A stretch of DNA of 44,010 nucleotides from Calditrichota bacterium (lineage in GTDB: Bacteria; Zhuqueibacterota; JdFR-76; BMS3Abin05): the NCBI GenBank assembly GCA_013151735.1, contig JAADHR010000047.1, forward strand, positions 11,569-55,578, in the 5' to 3' direction. The notes under the pieces are model-generated. The model saw only the letters and a program-made list of their open reading frames with translations. It was not told the DNA's origin and did no database searches. Made by a program: the position numbers and the translations under genes. Shown here piece by piece: positions 16,063-25,023 of this stretch; position 1 is the stretch's first letter, and each line of letters starts with the position of its first letter.

Positions 16063-17369
16063 CTCGACCCCGTGTTTTTTTCATAAATTTGGGATGTCCC
16101 AAGAATTTGGTGGATTCCGAGATCCTGATGGGGCACCTTCAGGCACGAGGAGCCCAAATTGTGGAGGATGCAGCTGAAGCATCCGATATCGTGGTCAATA
16201 CATGCGGGTTTATTGAAGATGCCAAACGGGAATCCATTGAAACGATTTTGGAAGCTGTTCAGTTTAAGAAAACAGGGAACAGGCGGGTTTTCGTAACGGG
16301 GTGTCTGTCTCAACGATACAAGTCGGACCTGCAGAAAGAAATTCCGGAGGTGGACGGATATTTCGGCGCGCGAAACATTCCGCAGGTAGCGGATGAACTT
16401 TCGCAGCAATTGGGATTGAAACCCCTGAAAAGCAGCTGTGAAGAGCGCCTGGTGAGTACCGGGCTCAGTTATGCCTATTTGAAGATTGCCGAAGGGTGCG
16501 ATAATACGTGTAGTTTTTGCGCCATTCCGCTGATTCGCGGCGGGCATGTGAGCCGTCCCGAACCGGAAATCCTGCAAGAAGCCCGGCGGTTAACCGAAGC
16601 GGGAGTGCAGGAACTGGTAATCGTGTCGCAGGACACAACCTACTACGGCAAGGATTTGCATAACGGATCGTCTCTGGTTCATTTGCTCAGGGAGTTGTCC
16701 GACATTCCCACGGTCCGGTGGCTGCGGCTGCTTTACACCTATCCGGATCGGATTTCTGATGATTTGATTGATTTAATGGCAGAGCGGGAAGCTATTTGTC
16801 CGTACATCGACGTACCCATTCAGCACATTTCCGATGGGGTTTTGTCCAGGATGCGCCGGGGATCCCGGCGGTCAAAAATTGAGCGGTTGATTGACCGGCT
16901 CCGTACAAAGATCCCCGAAATAGCCATTCGAACCAGCGTGATGGTGGGGTTCCCCGGCGAGACCGACGCGGATTTTCAGGAGCTGCTGGAATTTGTTGAA
17001 GACGTTCAATTCGATCATCTGGGTATTTTTCAGTTCTCCCGTGAGGAGAATACGGGTTCCTTCGATTTACCGGATCAGGTACCTGCATCTGTTAAACGAG
17101 AACGGTTCGAGCTGCTCCAATCCATTCAGCAAGAAATTGCCCTGCAAAAAAACCAAAATTTTGTGGGAAAGACGGTAGATGTTCTGGTAGATCAATTTGA
17201 TTTGGAGCGAAAAGTGTATCTGGGACGCACCCCATGGGATGCCCCGGAAATTGACACACAGGTGGTTTTGCAGGGGGATTACGTGATCGGAGGCATCTCC
17301 CCGGTTACGATTGTATCGGCGTCAGAAGCAGAACTCATCGGCCGGGCGCCGGAGACGATCGAAAAATAA
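16059..17369 (+). CDS. rimO: Ribosomal protein S12 methylthiotransferase RimO
   Basis: A 436-residue radical-SAM enzyme that adds a methylthio group to the conserved Asp of ribosomal protein S12. The N-terminal MTTase domain has FFINLGCPKNLVDSE, VVNTCGFI and VTGCLSQRY, giving the three Cys of the auxiliary cluster. The radical-SAM centre is CDNTCSFCAIP, followed by a C-terminal TRAM domain (VGKTVDVLVDQF). 'CPKN(L)VDSE' and 'CDNTCSFC' separate RimO from MiaB. Translation begins at GTG 16059, overlapping the ftsY stop. Full length and intact. Confidence 0.96.
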   Translation: MTRPRVFFINLGCPKNLVDSEILMGHLQARGAQIVEDAAEASDIVVNTCGFIEDAKRESIETILEAVQFKKTGNRRVFVTGCLSQRYKSDLQKEIPEVDGYFGARNIPQVADELSQQLGLKPLKSSCEERLVSTGLSYAYLKIAEGCDNTCSFCAIPLIRGGHVSRPEPEILQEARRLTEAGVQELVIVSQDTTYYGKDLHNGSSLVHLLRELSDIPTVRWLRLLYTYPDRISDDLIDLMAEREAICPYIDVPIQHISDGVLSRMRRGSRRSKIERLIDRLRTKIPEIAIRTSVMVGFPGETDADFQELLEFVEDVQFDHLGIFQFSREENTGSFDLPDQVPASVKRERFELLQSIQQEIALQKNQNFVGKTVDVLVDQFDLERKVYLGRTPWDAPEIDTQVVLQGDYVIGGISPVTIVSASEAELIGRAPETIEK

Positions 17370-17408
17370 TTTTCTGATCCGCTTCGTGGGGATCAGGAGG
17401 AGGTTTCA

Positions 17409-18713
17409 ATGAAAAGGTTTTTTTTAAGAGGAATTTGGGTCGCTTTTCTGATCATAGGGTTGGGCGGGACGTCTGCATTTGCTCAGCCTGAATTCCTTTA
17501 CAAGCAGGATGCCGGTGTGCCGGTATTCTATTACGATATTTCAAATTTTGCAGCCGACTCGTCCGGCTTGTCTCGAATGTACATCACCATGCAGGTTTCA
17601 AATGATGTCCTTCAATTTCTGAAAGTAGACAACGGCTTTGAGGCGGAGTACGAATTTTCGGTGGTTATTTTAGACAAAGATGGAAATCAGGTGGAGGGGA
17701 AAAGCTTTCGTCGAAAGGCGTTCGTTCAAAAATATGAGGAGACCAACTCCAACCAGATTTACCAGTACCAGCACCTGCAGTTTGATCTGAATCCCGGAAA
17801 ATATAAGGTCATTCTTGCATTGACGGATATGGACACCAAACGGGCAAGTCAACGGAAGGAAAAGGTAGAATTAAGGAATTTCTGGAAAAAGAAGCTGTCC
17901 GTCAGTGATGTGCTGTTTGTGGATCGAAAGAATATAGGCGCCATGAGTCTTCCGGATTTGTCACCTCAGGTAAAGGAAAGCATCAGCGATACAACCAAAC
18001 GGATGTTTGCCTATTTTGAACTTTATTCTCCCGGAACGTTCGATGCGTACCAATTGTCCTATTCTATCCTGAATTTTCGAAAAAAACATCTTCTGGATAA
18101 GTCTCTGCTTGTTCCCAAAACAGGCTGGCGAACCAAAGTATTTCTCCCAATCGATATTCATAATTTGGCCATGGCACGTTACCGCCTTTTATTGGATGTG
18201 AAGGGCGGCAAAAAACGGCAAAAAATTGAACGAATCTTTCAGGTACGGAATTTCCGGGTCCCGATGGCTATCACAAATCTGGATGAGGCTATTGAGCAGC
18301 TTCAATACATTGCGACCAAGAAGGAGCTGGATAAACTCCGCCATGCGCCAAAGGATAAAAAGCAGGCGTATTTTGAGGCCTTTTGGAAAGCCAAAGACCC
18401 CACACCGGGAACGCCCACAAATGAGCTGATGGACGAATACTACCGGCGGGTGGATTTTGCGAATCAGCATTTTTCGGGATTTCGTGAGGGCTGGCGGACC
18501 GATATGGGAATGGTCTACATCCTGTTTGGCCCCCCCAACGATGTGGAACGCCAGCCGTTCAATGTGGTGGCCAATCCCTATTATGAAACGGAGATTTACG
18601 CCTATCAAATCTGGTACTATTACGACATCAACCGACGGTTCATTTTTGCGGATCACCATGGCTTCGGAGACTATCGATTGGAAAACCCAATGGCGATTTA
18701 CGAACCCTATTAA
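17409..18713 (+). CDS. GWxTD domain-containing secreted protein
   Basis: A 434-residue protein with a signal peptide (cleavage near AFAQ, residue 26). Residues about 30-280 are beta-rich, with strands like VSNDVLQFLKVDNG and LQFDLNPGKYKVILALTD. The C-terminal GWxTD domain (about 300-430) has EGWRTDMGMVYILFGPPNDVE and a Tyr/Trp-rich block IYAYQIWYYYDINRRFIFADHHGFGDY. This domain occurs in FCB and Acidobacteria proteins of unknown function, often with an N-terminal peptidase or beta domain; no protease domain is seen here. GGAGGAGG precedes the start. It lies between rimO and an LD-carboxypeptidase, which does not reveal its task. Confidence 0.85.
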   Translation: MKRFFLRGIWVAFLIIGLGGTSAFAQPEFLYKQDAGVPVFYYDISNFAADSSGLSRMYITMQVSNDVLQFLKVDNGFEAEYEFSVVILDKDGNQVEGKSFRRKAFVQKYEETNSNQIYQYQHLQFDLNPGKYKVILALTDMDTKRASQRKEKVELRNFWKKKLSVSDVLFVDRKNIGAMSLPDLSPQVKESISDTTKRMFAYFELYSPGTFDAYQLSYSILNFRKKHLLDKSLLVPKTGWRTKVFLPIDIHNLAMARYRLLLDVKGGKKRQKIERIFQVRNFRVPMAITNLDEAIEQLQYIATKKELDKLRHAPKDKKQAYFEAFWKAKDPTPGTPTNELMDEYYRRVDFANQHFSGFREGWRTDMGMVYILFGPPNDVERQPFNVVANPYYETEIYAYQIWYYYDINRRFIFADHHGFGDYRLENPMAIYEPY

Positions 18714-18738
18714 TCAAACCTGAGCGTGAAAGGCTTTT

Positions 18739-19683
18739 ATGACGGAACCGATTTATCCACCGGCACTTCGAGAGGGAGACACCATCGGAATTATTTCTCC
18801 GGCCAGCCCTATGATTCGGGAGCGGTTGGAGAAAGGCGTGGCCTATTTAAAAGACAGGGGGTTTTCGGTAGTGCTTGGCAGGCACGTATACGATCAACAC
18901 GGCTACCTTGCAGGAACGGATGAAGCGCGTCTCGAGGACATACACGCCATGTTTGCCAACCCGGAGGTTAAGGCCATTATCAGCAGCCGGGGCGGCTACG
19001 GCACACCGCGGCTGGTACCTTTTCTGGATTACGCGCTCATTCGCAAACACCCGAAAATTTTGGTGGGATACAGTGATTTAACCTCGCTGCAACTGGCAAT
19101 CTATTCCCAAACGGGACTGGTAACCTACTCGGGCCCAATGGCGGCCGTAGAAATGGGAAAGGGAATCGACCCGTTTACGGAAGAGCATTTCTGGCCGCAT
19201 CTGCTGGCGGGACAATTCTATTCGGAATACCCGGCGGTTCCGGAGTCTCCGCTGGTGCGGGTGCACCCCGGAAAGGCAAGGGGGACACTGCTTGGCGGAT
19301 GTCTCTCCATGATCAACCCCATTTTGGGAACGCCCTACCAACCGGATTTCAGAGGAGCGATTTTGATTCTGGAAGACGTGGGCGAAGAGCCCTATCGGGT
19401 AGACCGCTATCTGAGCCACTATCGTTCAGCCGGAATTCTTCAGCAAGTGGCCGGGATTATCTTTTCCCAATTTGTGGATTGCAATCCGGGAGATGATCCG
19501 AGTTTAACCATTGACGAGGTGATTGAAGATTACACGGCCGGCCTGGAGATCCCCGTTGTGAAAAATTTTTTGTACGGACATCTCGATCGTAAATTCACCG
19601 TCCCGATCGGGGCAACGGTTGAATTGGATGCGGATGCCCTGAGTATTCGATTTATCCGTCCAAAAGCCAACGGAATGGTGTAA
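18739..19683 (+). CDS. LD-carboxypeptidase (peptidase family S66, LdcA/MccF fold)
   Basis: A 314-residue cytoplasmic serine peptidase expected to trim the terminal D-Ala from tetrapeptides of recycled peptidoglycan. It has the N-terminal DTIGIISPASPM, SSRGGYGTPRLVPFLD, the nucleophile Ser in VGYSDLTSLQLA, Glu in LILEDVGEEPYRVDRYL and His in FLYGHLDRKFTVPIG, the S66 Ser-Glu-His set. The length fits LdcA. MccF-type enzymes that cleave microcin C share the fold, so the alternative is a detoxifying role. The D-Ala-D-Ala dipeptidase gene 700 bases on supports cell-wall recycling. Confidence 0.9.
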   Translation: MTEPIYPPALREGDTIGIISPASPMIRERLEKGVAYLKDRGFSVVLGRHVYDQHGYLAGTDEARLEDIHAMFANPEVKAIISSRGGYGTPRLVPFLDYALIRKHPKILVGYSDLTSLQLAIYSQTGLVTYSGPMAAVEMGKGIDPFTEEHFWPHLLAGQFYSEYPAVPESPLVRVHPGKARGTLLGGCLSMINPILGTPYQPDFRGAILILEDVGEEPYRVDRYLSHYRSAGILQQVAGIIFSQFVDCNPGDDPSLTIDEVIEDYTAGLEIPVVKNFLYGHLDRKFTVPIGATVELDADALSIRFIRPKANGMV

Positions 19684-19730
19684 CTGATGAGGGTACTAAT
19701 CGTGCCGCGCGAAAAGGGTGTGTGGTGAGA

Positions 19731-20360
19731 ATGAAACGATTGCAACTGGGTGTTCTGGCCTCGGGAAGAGGTTCAAATTTTGAAGCAATTTTGGATCATA
19801 TCAAGACGGGAGCTTTGTCAGCGGACGTGCGTGCGCTGGTCAGCAATCGAAAATCAGCTGGCGCTCTGGACATTGCGAAACATCACAACATTCCCCGGCT
19901 TGCGCTTTCACGAAAAGATTTTTCGTCAGACGAAGCGTTCGACCAAAGAGTACTGGATTTTTTCCGGGAGAATGAAGTCAATTTTGTGGTACTTGCGGGC
20001 TATTTGCGTCTGCTCACACCGGTGCTGATTCACCCCTACAGAAACCGCATTCTCAATATTCACCCCGCTCTTTTGCCGTCTTTTGGCGGCAAGGGCATGT
20101 TTGGCCACCATGTGCATGAGGCGGTTTTGGAGTACGGCTGCAAGGTTTCCGGAGTAACAGTTCATTTGGTGGATGAAGTCTACGATTCCGGCCCGATTGT
20201 ACTGCAACGGTGTGTTCCGGTTGAGAATAACGATACCCCGGATACCCTGGCAGCCCGCATTTTGAAACAGGAACACCGTATCTTCTCGGAAGCCCTTCAG
20301 CTGTTCGCCGAGGAAAAGATTGTTATTAAAGGAAGACGGGTCTATGTTCAATCGAACTGA
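19731..20360 (+). CDS. purN: Phosphoribosylglycinamide formyltransferase
   Basis: A 209-residue enzyme that formylates GAR with 10-formyl-tetrahydrofolate, the third step of purine synthesis. The motifs are LGVLASGRGSNFEAI at the N terminus (phosphate site), FVVLAGYLRLLTP, NIHPALLPSFGGKGMFG (catalytic Asn and His) and VTVHLVDEVYDSGPIVLQ with the catalytic Asp. The GGKGM version of the loop instead of PGLHT is the variant I associate with FCB bacteria. GTG 19722 and 19725 are alternative starts 6-9 bases upstream of the chosen ATG. The gene overlaps the following dipeptidase gene by 17 bases. Confidence 0.94.
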   Translation: MKRLQLGVLASGRGSNFEAILDHIKTGALSADVRALVSNRKSAGALDIAKHHNIPRLALSRKDFSSDEAFDQRVLDFFRENEVNFVVLAGYLRLLTPVLIHPYRNRILNIHPALLPSFGGKGMFGHHVHEAVLEYGCKVSGVTVHLVDEVYDSGPIVLQRCVPVENNDTPDTLAARILKQEHRIFSEALQLFAEEKIVIKGRRVYVQSN

Positions 20361-21015
20361 AGCTAATTTTGAAAGAGTGGTTACGGCCGCAATTTTGCTG
20401 CTTGCGGCGGCGTTTTTCCTGTTTTATGTGGGGTGTTCCCATCAGAAAACCGAACCATTTGTCGAGGTGCGTTCTGTCGATTCCACCATTGTTATTGATC
20501 TTCGGTACGCCACCGCGAACAATTTTACCGGGCAGGTTTTGTACGATACGCCCCGATGTTTTTTGCGAAAATCGGTTGCCGAGCGGCTGGCACGCGTGCA
20601 GAAAAAGCTGCAAAAACAAGGCCTGGGACTGAAAATCTGGGATGGCTACCGTCCCCTTTCGGTTCAAAAAAAGATGTGGGCACTGGTTCCCGATTCCCGC
20701 TACGTGGCGAATCCGAAGCACGGGTCCCGTCACAATCGCGGAGCAGCCGTGGATGTTACACTTGTGGATTCCACGGGACGGGAACGGCACATGCCCACCG
20801 GATTTGACGATTTTACACCGAAAGCCCACCGTAATTGGACAGGCAACGATACGCTGGCCATTCGCAATCGGCAAATTTTGGAAGACGCCATGACCTCTGA
20901 GGGGTTCATTCCGCTTTCCACGGAGTGGTGGCATTTTGATGCCCCCAACTGGAAGGATTATCCCGTCGAAACTATTTCAATAAAAGAATTACTTAAAAAA
21001 AATCGGAAGGAATAA
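20344..21015 (+). CDS. VanX-type D-alanyl-D-alanine dipeptidase, lipoprotein
   Basis: A 223-residue zinc peptidase of family M15D that hydrolyses D-Ala-D-Ala. It begins inside the end of purN at ATG 20344, preceded by AAAGGAAG. The N terminus is hydrophobic and ends in the lipobox FYVGC (about residue 31), so it should be a lipoprotein in the periplasm. Catalytic features are [25 protein letters not shown], the zinc motif [13 protein letters not shown] (SxHxxGxAxD) and the C-terminal EWWHFD with the second His. A periplasmic form, unlike the cytoplasmic vancomycin-resistance VanX, points to wall-fragment recycling, like DdpX. It stands just before purH with 2 bases between. Confidence 0.92.
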   Translation: MFNRTEANFERVVTAAILLLAAAFFLFYVGCSHQKTEPFVEVRSVDSTIVIDLRYATANNFTGQVLYDTPRCFLRKSVAERLARVQKKLQKQGLGLKIWDGYRPLSVQKKMWALVPDSRYVANPKHGSRHNRGAAVDVTLVDSTGRERHMPTGFDDFTPKAHRNWTGNDTLAIRNRQILEDAMTSEGFIPLSTEWWHFDAPNWKDYPVETISIKELLKKNRKE

Positions 21016-21017
21016 AA

Positions 21018-21509
21018 ATGCCAAAGATTCGCCGTGCGTTAGTAAGTGTTTTCGATAAGGAAGGATTGGTCCCGTTTGTTCAGGAACTGGTGGCTTTCGA
21101 TATTGAAATTCTGTCCACCGGCGGAACAGCCAATCTGCTGCGTGAAAACAACCTGCCGGTTGTGCAGGTATCCGATTATACCGGCTTTCCTGAAATCCTG
21201 GATGGCCGCGTTAAAACACTGCATCCCAAAATTCACGGGGGGATTTTGGCGCTGCGGGATCTAACCAACCAGATGGACGAACTGGAATCTTTCGATATCG
21301 AGCCCATCGATATGGTTGTAGTGAATCTTTATCCCTTTCTAAAGGTTATTCAGAAATCGGATGTGGATGAGAGGGAACTGCTGGAAAACATCGATATTGG
21401 CGGGCCAACCATGATTCGCTCGGCGGCGAAAAACTATCCCCATGTGGCCGTTGTAACGGACCCCTCACGACCCCTCACAATATACCTTGATTTTAAAGGA
21501 ATTGCATGA
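21018..21509 (+). CDS. purH: PurH N-terminal part (IMP cyclohydrolase), cut by a frameshift
   Basis: The first 148 residues are the MGS-like IMP cyclohydrolase domain of bifunctional Pur[48 protein letters not shown] (catalytic Lys region), VVVNLYPF and [17 protein letters not shown]. After VVTDPS the frame leaves the family pattern and runs into a stop at 21507-21509. The cause is visible: a 10-bp tandem duplication at 21459-21478. Removing one copy restores [18 protein letters not shown], which joins this part smoothly to the rest of PurH. A real mutation, a reversible slippage site or a sequence error are all possible. Confidence 0.93.
   Translation: MPKIRRALVSVFDKEGLVPFVQELVAFDIEILSTGGTANLLRENNLPVVQVSDYTGFPEILDGRVKTLHPKIHGGILALRDLTNQMDELESFDIEPIDMVVVNLYPFLKVIQKSDVDERELLENIDIGGPTMIRSAAKNYPHVAVVTDPSRPLTIYLDFKGIA
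21459..21478 (+). repeat. 10-bp tandem duplication breaking purH
   Basis: GACCCCTCAC occurs twice in direct tandem (21459-21468 and 21469-21478). Ten bases shift the frame by one. Deleting either copy joins the frames of the N-terminal and C-terminal parts of purH with a normal protein sequence across the joint. Confidence 0.9.
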
Positions 21510-22587
21510 AAATAATGCGGAGGTTTCACTGGAAACATCCCGAAAACTGGCTGTGGAGGCCTTTCGTAAAACCGCCCATTATGATGGAATGATTGCACAG
21601 TATCTGGGAAAAAGATTTCAGGTACCTGCCGAAACCATTCCGGAAAATCTGGCACTGGCTTTTTCACAAACGTACCAGTTGAGATACGGCGAAAATCCCC
21701 ATCAAAAAGCGGGCTATTTTCAGGACGATCTGAGTACGGAAATGACCGGCCTGGAAAAATTGCACGGCATTGCCCTTTCTTACAACAACATCGTGGACAT
21801 GGATGCCGCCATTCGTTTGATTCAGGAATTTACGGAAAAGCCGACGGTTGCCATCATTAAACACACGAATCCTTGTGGCGTGGGCACAGGCGACACCCTG
21901 CTGGAGGCCTACCAGCGGGCAAAAGCGACGGATCCCCTTTCTTCTTTTGGGAGCATTATCTGTACCAATCGGAAAGTAGATATGCCGCTGGCCGAAAAAT
22001 TACGGACGCATTTTGTAGAGGTACTGGTAGCGCCCGATTTTGCCCCGGAGGCACTGGAACTTCTTCAGCAAAAAAAGAAGTTGAGAATTCTGAAATTTCA
22101 GCCGAAATTAGTAAAAGGACTGTCCGCCACCTTAAAATCGGCTTTGAATGGGGTGCTTTTGCAGGAAGTCGATTCAATCGATCTGGATGAATCTGCTCTA
22201 AAGGTTGTAACCAAACGGGAACCCACCGATGAAGAATGGGAAGCGCTTCGATTTGCATGGAAAGTGGCCAAGCATGTGAAATCCAATGCCATTGTTTTTA
22301 CCAATGATTCCATGACACTCGGCGTGGGTGCCGGGCAAATGTCGCGTGTGGATTCCGTCGAATTGGCGGTGAAAAAGGCCAAACAAGCGCAATTGGATTT
22401 AAAGGGATCAGTCGTGGCGTCCGATGCCTTTTTCCCGTTTCGCGACGGTCTGGATGCGGCAATTTCGGCGGGGGCAACAGCCGTCATTCAGCCCGGTGGT
22501 TCCATTCGGGATGAAGAGGTGATTCAGGCGGCAAACGAGCGAAACGCGGCGATGGTTTTTACGGGAATTCGTCATTTTCGGCATTAG
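21487..22587 (+). CDS. purH: PurH C-terminal part (AICAR transformylase), downstream of a frameshift
   Basis: This 366-codon frame is the AICAR formyltransferase domain of PurH, which formylates AICAR before ring closure to IMP. It opens with [24 protein letters not shown], the normal linker after the cyclohydrolase domain. It then has [25 protein letters not shown] with the catalytic Lys-His pair, [33 protein letters not shown] and the C-terminal FTGIRHFRH. The only possible start nearby is TTG 21487, with no ribosome site, so it is unlikely to be translated on its own. It ends as an intact family member; together both parts would give a PurH of about 515 residues. Confidence 0.92.
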   Translation: MILKELHENNAEVSLETSRKLAVEAFRKTAHYDGMIAQYLGKRFQVPAETIPENLALAFSQTYQLRYGENPHQKAGYFQDDLSTEMTGLEKLHGIALSYNNIVDMDAAIRLIQEFTEKPTVAIIKHTNPCGVGTGDTLLEAYQRAKATDPLSSFGSIICTNRKVDMPLAEKLRTHFVEVLVAPDFAPEALELLQQKKKLRILKFQPKLVKGLSATLKSALNGVLLQEVDSIDLDESALKVVTKREPTDEEWEALRFAWKVAKHVKSNAIVFTNDSMTLGVGAGQMSRVDSVELAVKKAKQAQLDLKGSVVASDAFFPFRDGLDAAISAGATAVIQPGGSIRDEEVIQAANERNAAMVFTGIRHFRH

Positions 22588-22679
22588 CCAGGCGAAAGGA
22601 TAAATTTCATCCGGTGCGGAGGATGGCATACAGCCCTTCTTTTTGGGTAAAACTGTCCGTGCGAAAAAGAGTAATTTGA

Positions 22680-23729
<1,050 letters not shown>

Positions 23730-23746
23730 GTTTGTCTGGAAGGTCT

Positions 23747-24541
23747 ATGCTTCGCTGGGAAACGCATTTACATCAAGTAAGAGATTATGTTCTGCTCTTT
23801 TTCCTCCTAAGTATTTCTCTGATTGTGATGAATTCCAATTCGAATTCTCAGATGCGCTGGCTTCACGGGGTTTCAATTAATGTCATTGGCAGTCTTCAGC
23901 ATCGTTTACGAGCCTGGCAGGAGCTTCGGCGTGTGGAAAAAGAAAACGAAATGCTTCGTTCCCGGATAGCCAACCTGGCCTTTGAGAACAGCATGATGAA
24001 AGAGGCCTACCTGTCCAATATTCGTTTGAAAAAACTGCTGAATTATAAAAAAACAACCTCCTACAAATTGGTTGCGGCGGTGGTGACGGGACAGAATTAC
24101 CAGGGCTTTTCTCACGCACTTATTATCAGCGGCGGGAAGAAAGAAAATCTTCGCGAAAAACTTCCGGTCGTAACAGCGGAAGGTCTGGTCGGAAAAATTG
24201 CCCTTTTGGGAGCGGATTACGCGGTGGTTCAGCCTCTGGACGATGTGAATTTCCGGGTCAGTGCCATGGTTCAGAGGAGCCGGGTGGTAGGAATTTTTTC
24301 CCCGGGGAAAAAGGGAACCTACCTTTTAAAAAATGTGCCGAGTCAGGCAGATGTAAAAAAGGGGGACGTAATTATTACGTCGGGATACAGCGATATTTTC
24401 CCAAAGGGTCTTAAAATCGGCGTTGTGAGCCGGGTGGAATCCCGGAAGGGGAATCTTTTCAAAACGGTGGAGGTGGTTCCTGCTGTTCGTACAGGAAATG
24501 TGGAAGATGTTTTTGTGATCCTAAAAAAAGCGCAAAAATGA
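23747..24541 (+). CDS. mreC: Rod shape-determining protein MreC
   Basis: A 264-residue bitopic membrane protein. One membrane helix (about residues 15-33) is followed by a coiled coil (about 48-85, RRVEKENEMLRSRIANLAFEN) and the two-barrel periplasmic domain with ISGGKKENLREKLPVVTAEGLVGKI, QPLDDVNFRVSAM, VKKGDVIITSGYSDIFPKGLKIG and the final VEVVPAVRTGNVEDVFVIL. It activates the PBP2-RodA pair. ATG 23747 is chosen with GGAAGG 3 bases before; an upstream TTG at 23732 is an alternative. It overlaps mreD by four bases. Confidence 0.94.
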   Translation: MLRWETHLHQVRDYVLLFFLLSISLIVMNSNSNSQMRWLHGVSINVIGSLQHRLRAWQELRRVEKENEMLRSRIANLAFENSMMKEAYLSNIRLKKLLNYKKTTSYKLVAAVVTGQNYQGFSHALIISGGKKENLREKLPVVTAEGLVGKIALLGADYAVVQPLDDVNFRVSAMVQRSRVVGIFSPGKKGTYLLKNVPSQADVKKGDVIITSGYSDIFPKGLKIGVVSRVESRKGNLFKTVEVVPAVRTGNVEDVFVILKKAQK

Positions 24542-25023
24542 CAAATTCTGGCTTTTTAATCTTTTTTATCCTATCATTTCTTTTGCAGATTGGTCTTGTT
24601 CCCTTTCTTGAAATAAAGGGCATAAAGCCGGACTTATTGTTAATTTTTGTGATTATTTTTTCTTTGCAGCGGGAACGTTTCTGGGGAACATTGGTTGGAT
24701 TTTTTGTAGGGCTGATTCAAGATTTCTTCTCCACCGGTTTTTTGGGCGTTTTTGCGCTGGCAAAAACATTTTCCGCCTTTTTGGTTCAGACCATTTCTGA
24801 GGGATCATTTGAAAAGGGCGGAGCCTATTTCGGGGGTCTTGTTTTTACGATTAGTTTGTTTCACGATTTTCTGGTGAACTGGATTTCCGTGTGGGGAACC
24901 GGGACATCATTAGTGAGTGTCATTATTCGTTCCGTAATTCCGGGAGCGGTGTACACAACCGTGGTGGCCGTTATTGTGTACGAACTTCTTCCGAAGGGCT
25001 TTTTTAGGCAGCATGATTACTGA
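24538..25023 (+). CDS. mreD: Rod shape-determining protein MreD
   Basis: A 161-residue, almost entirely hydrophobic protein with five or six predicted membrane helices. It shows the MreD pattern: an N-terminal helix with FLEIKGIKPDLLLIFVIIFSL, the GTLVGFFVGLIQDFFSTGFLGVFALAKTF segment (quoted here in part) and a polar end. It overlaps mreC at its start and mrdA at its end. MreD links MreC and RodA in the elongation complex. Sequence identity in this family is always low, so position in the cluster is a large part of the evidence. Confidence 0.9.
   Translation: MTNSGFLIFFILSFLLQIGLVPFLEIKGIKPDLLLIFVIIFSLQRERFWGTLVGFFVGLIQDFFSTGFLGVFALAKTFSAFLVQTISEGSFEKGGAYFGGLVFTISLFHDFLVNWISVWGTGTSLVSVIIRSVIPGAVYTTVVAVIVYELLPKGFFRQHDY

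Noticed and set aside
21459-21478. Programmed ribosomal frameshift in purH
   Set aside because: There is no slippery heptamer or downstream stem, and an exact 10-bp duplication explains the shift more simply.
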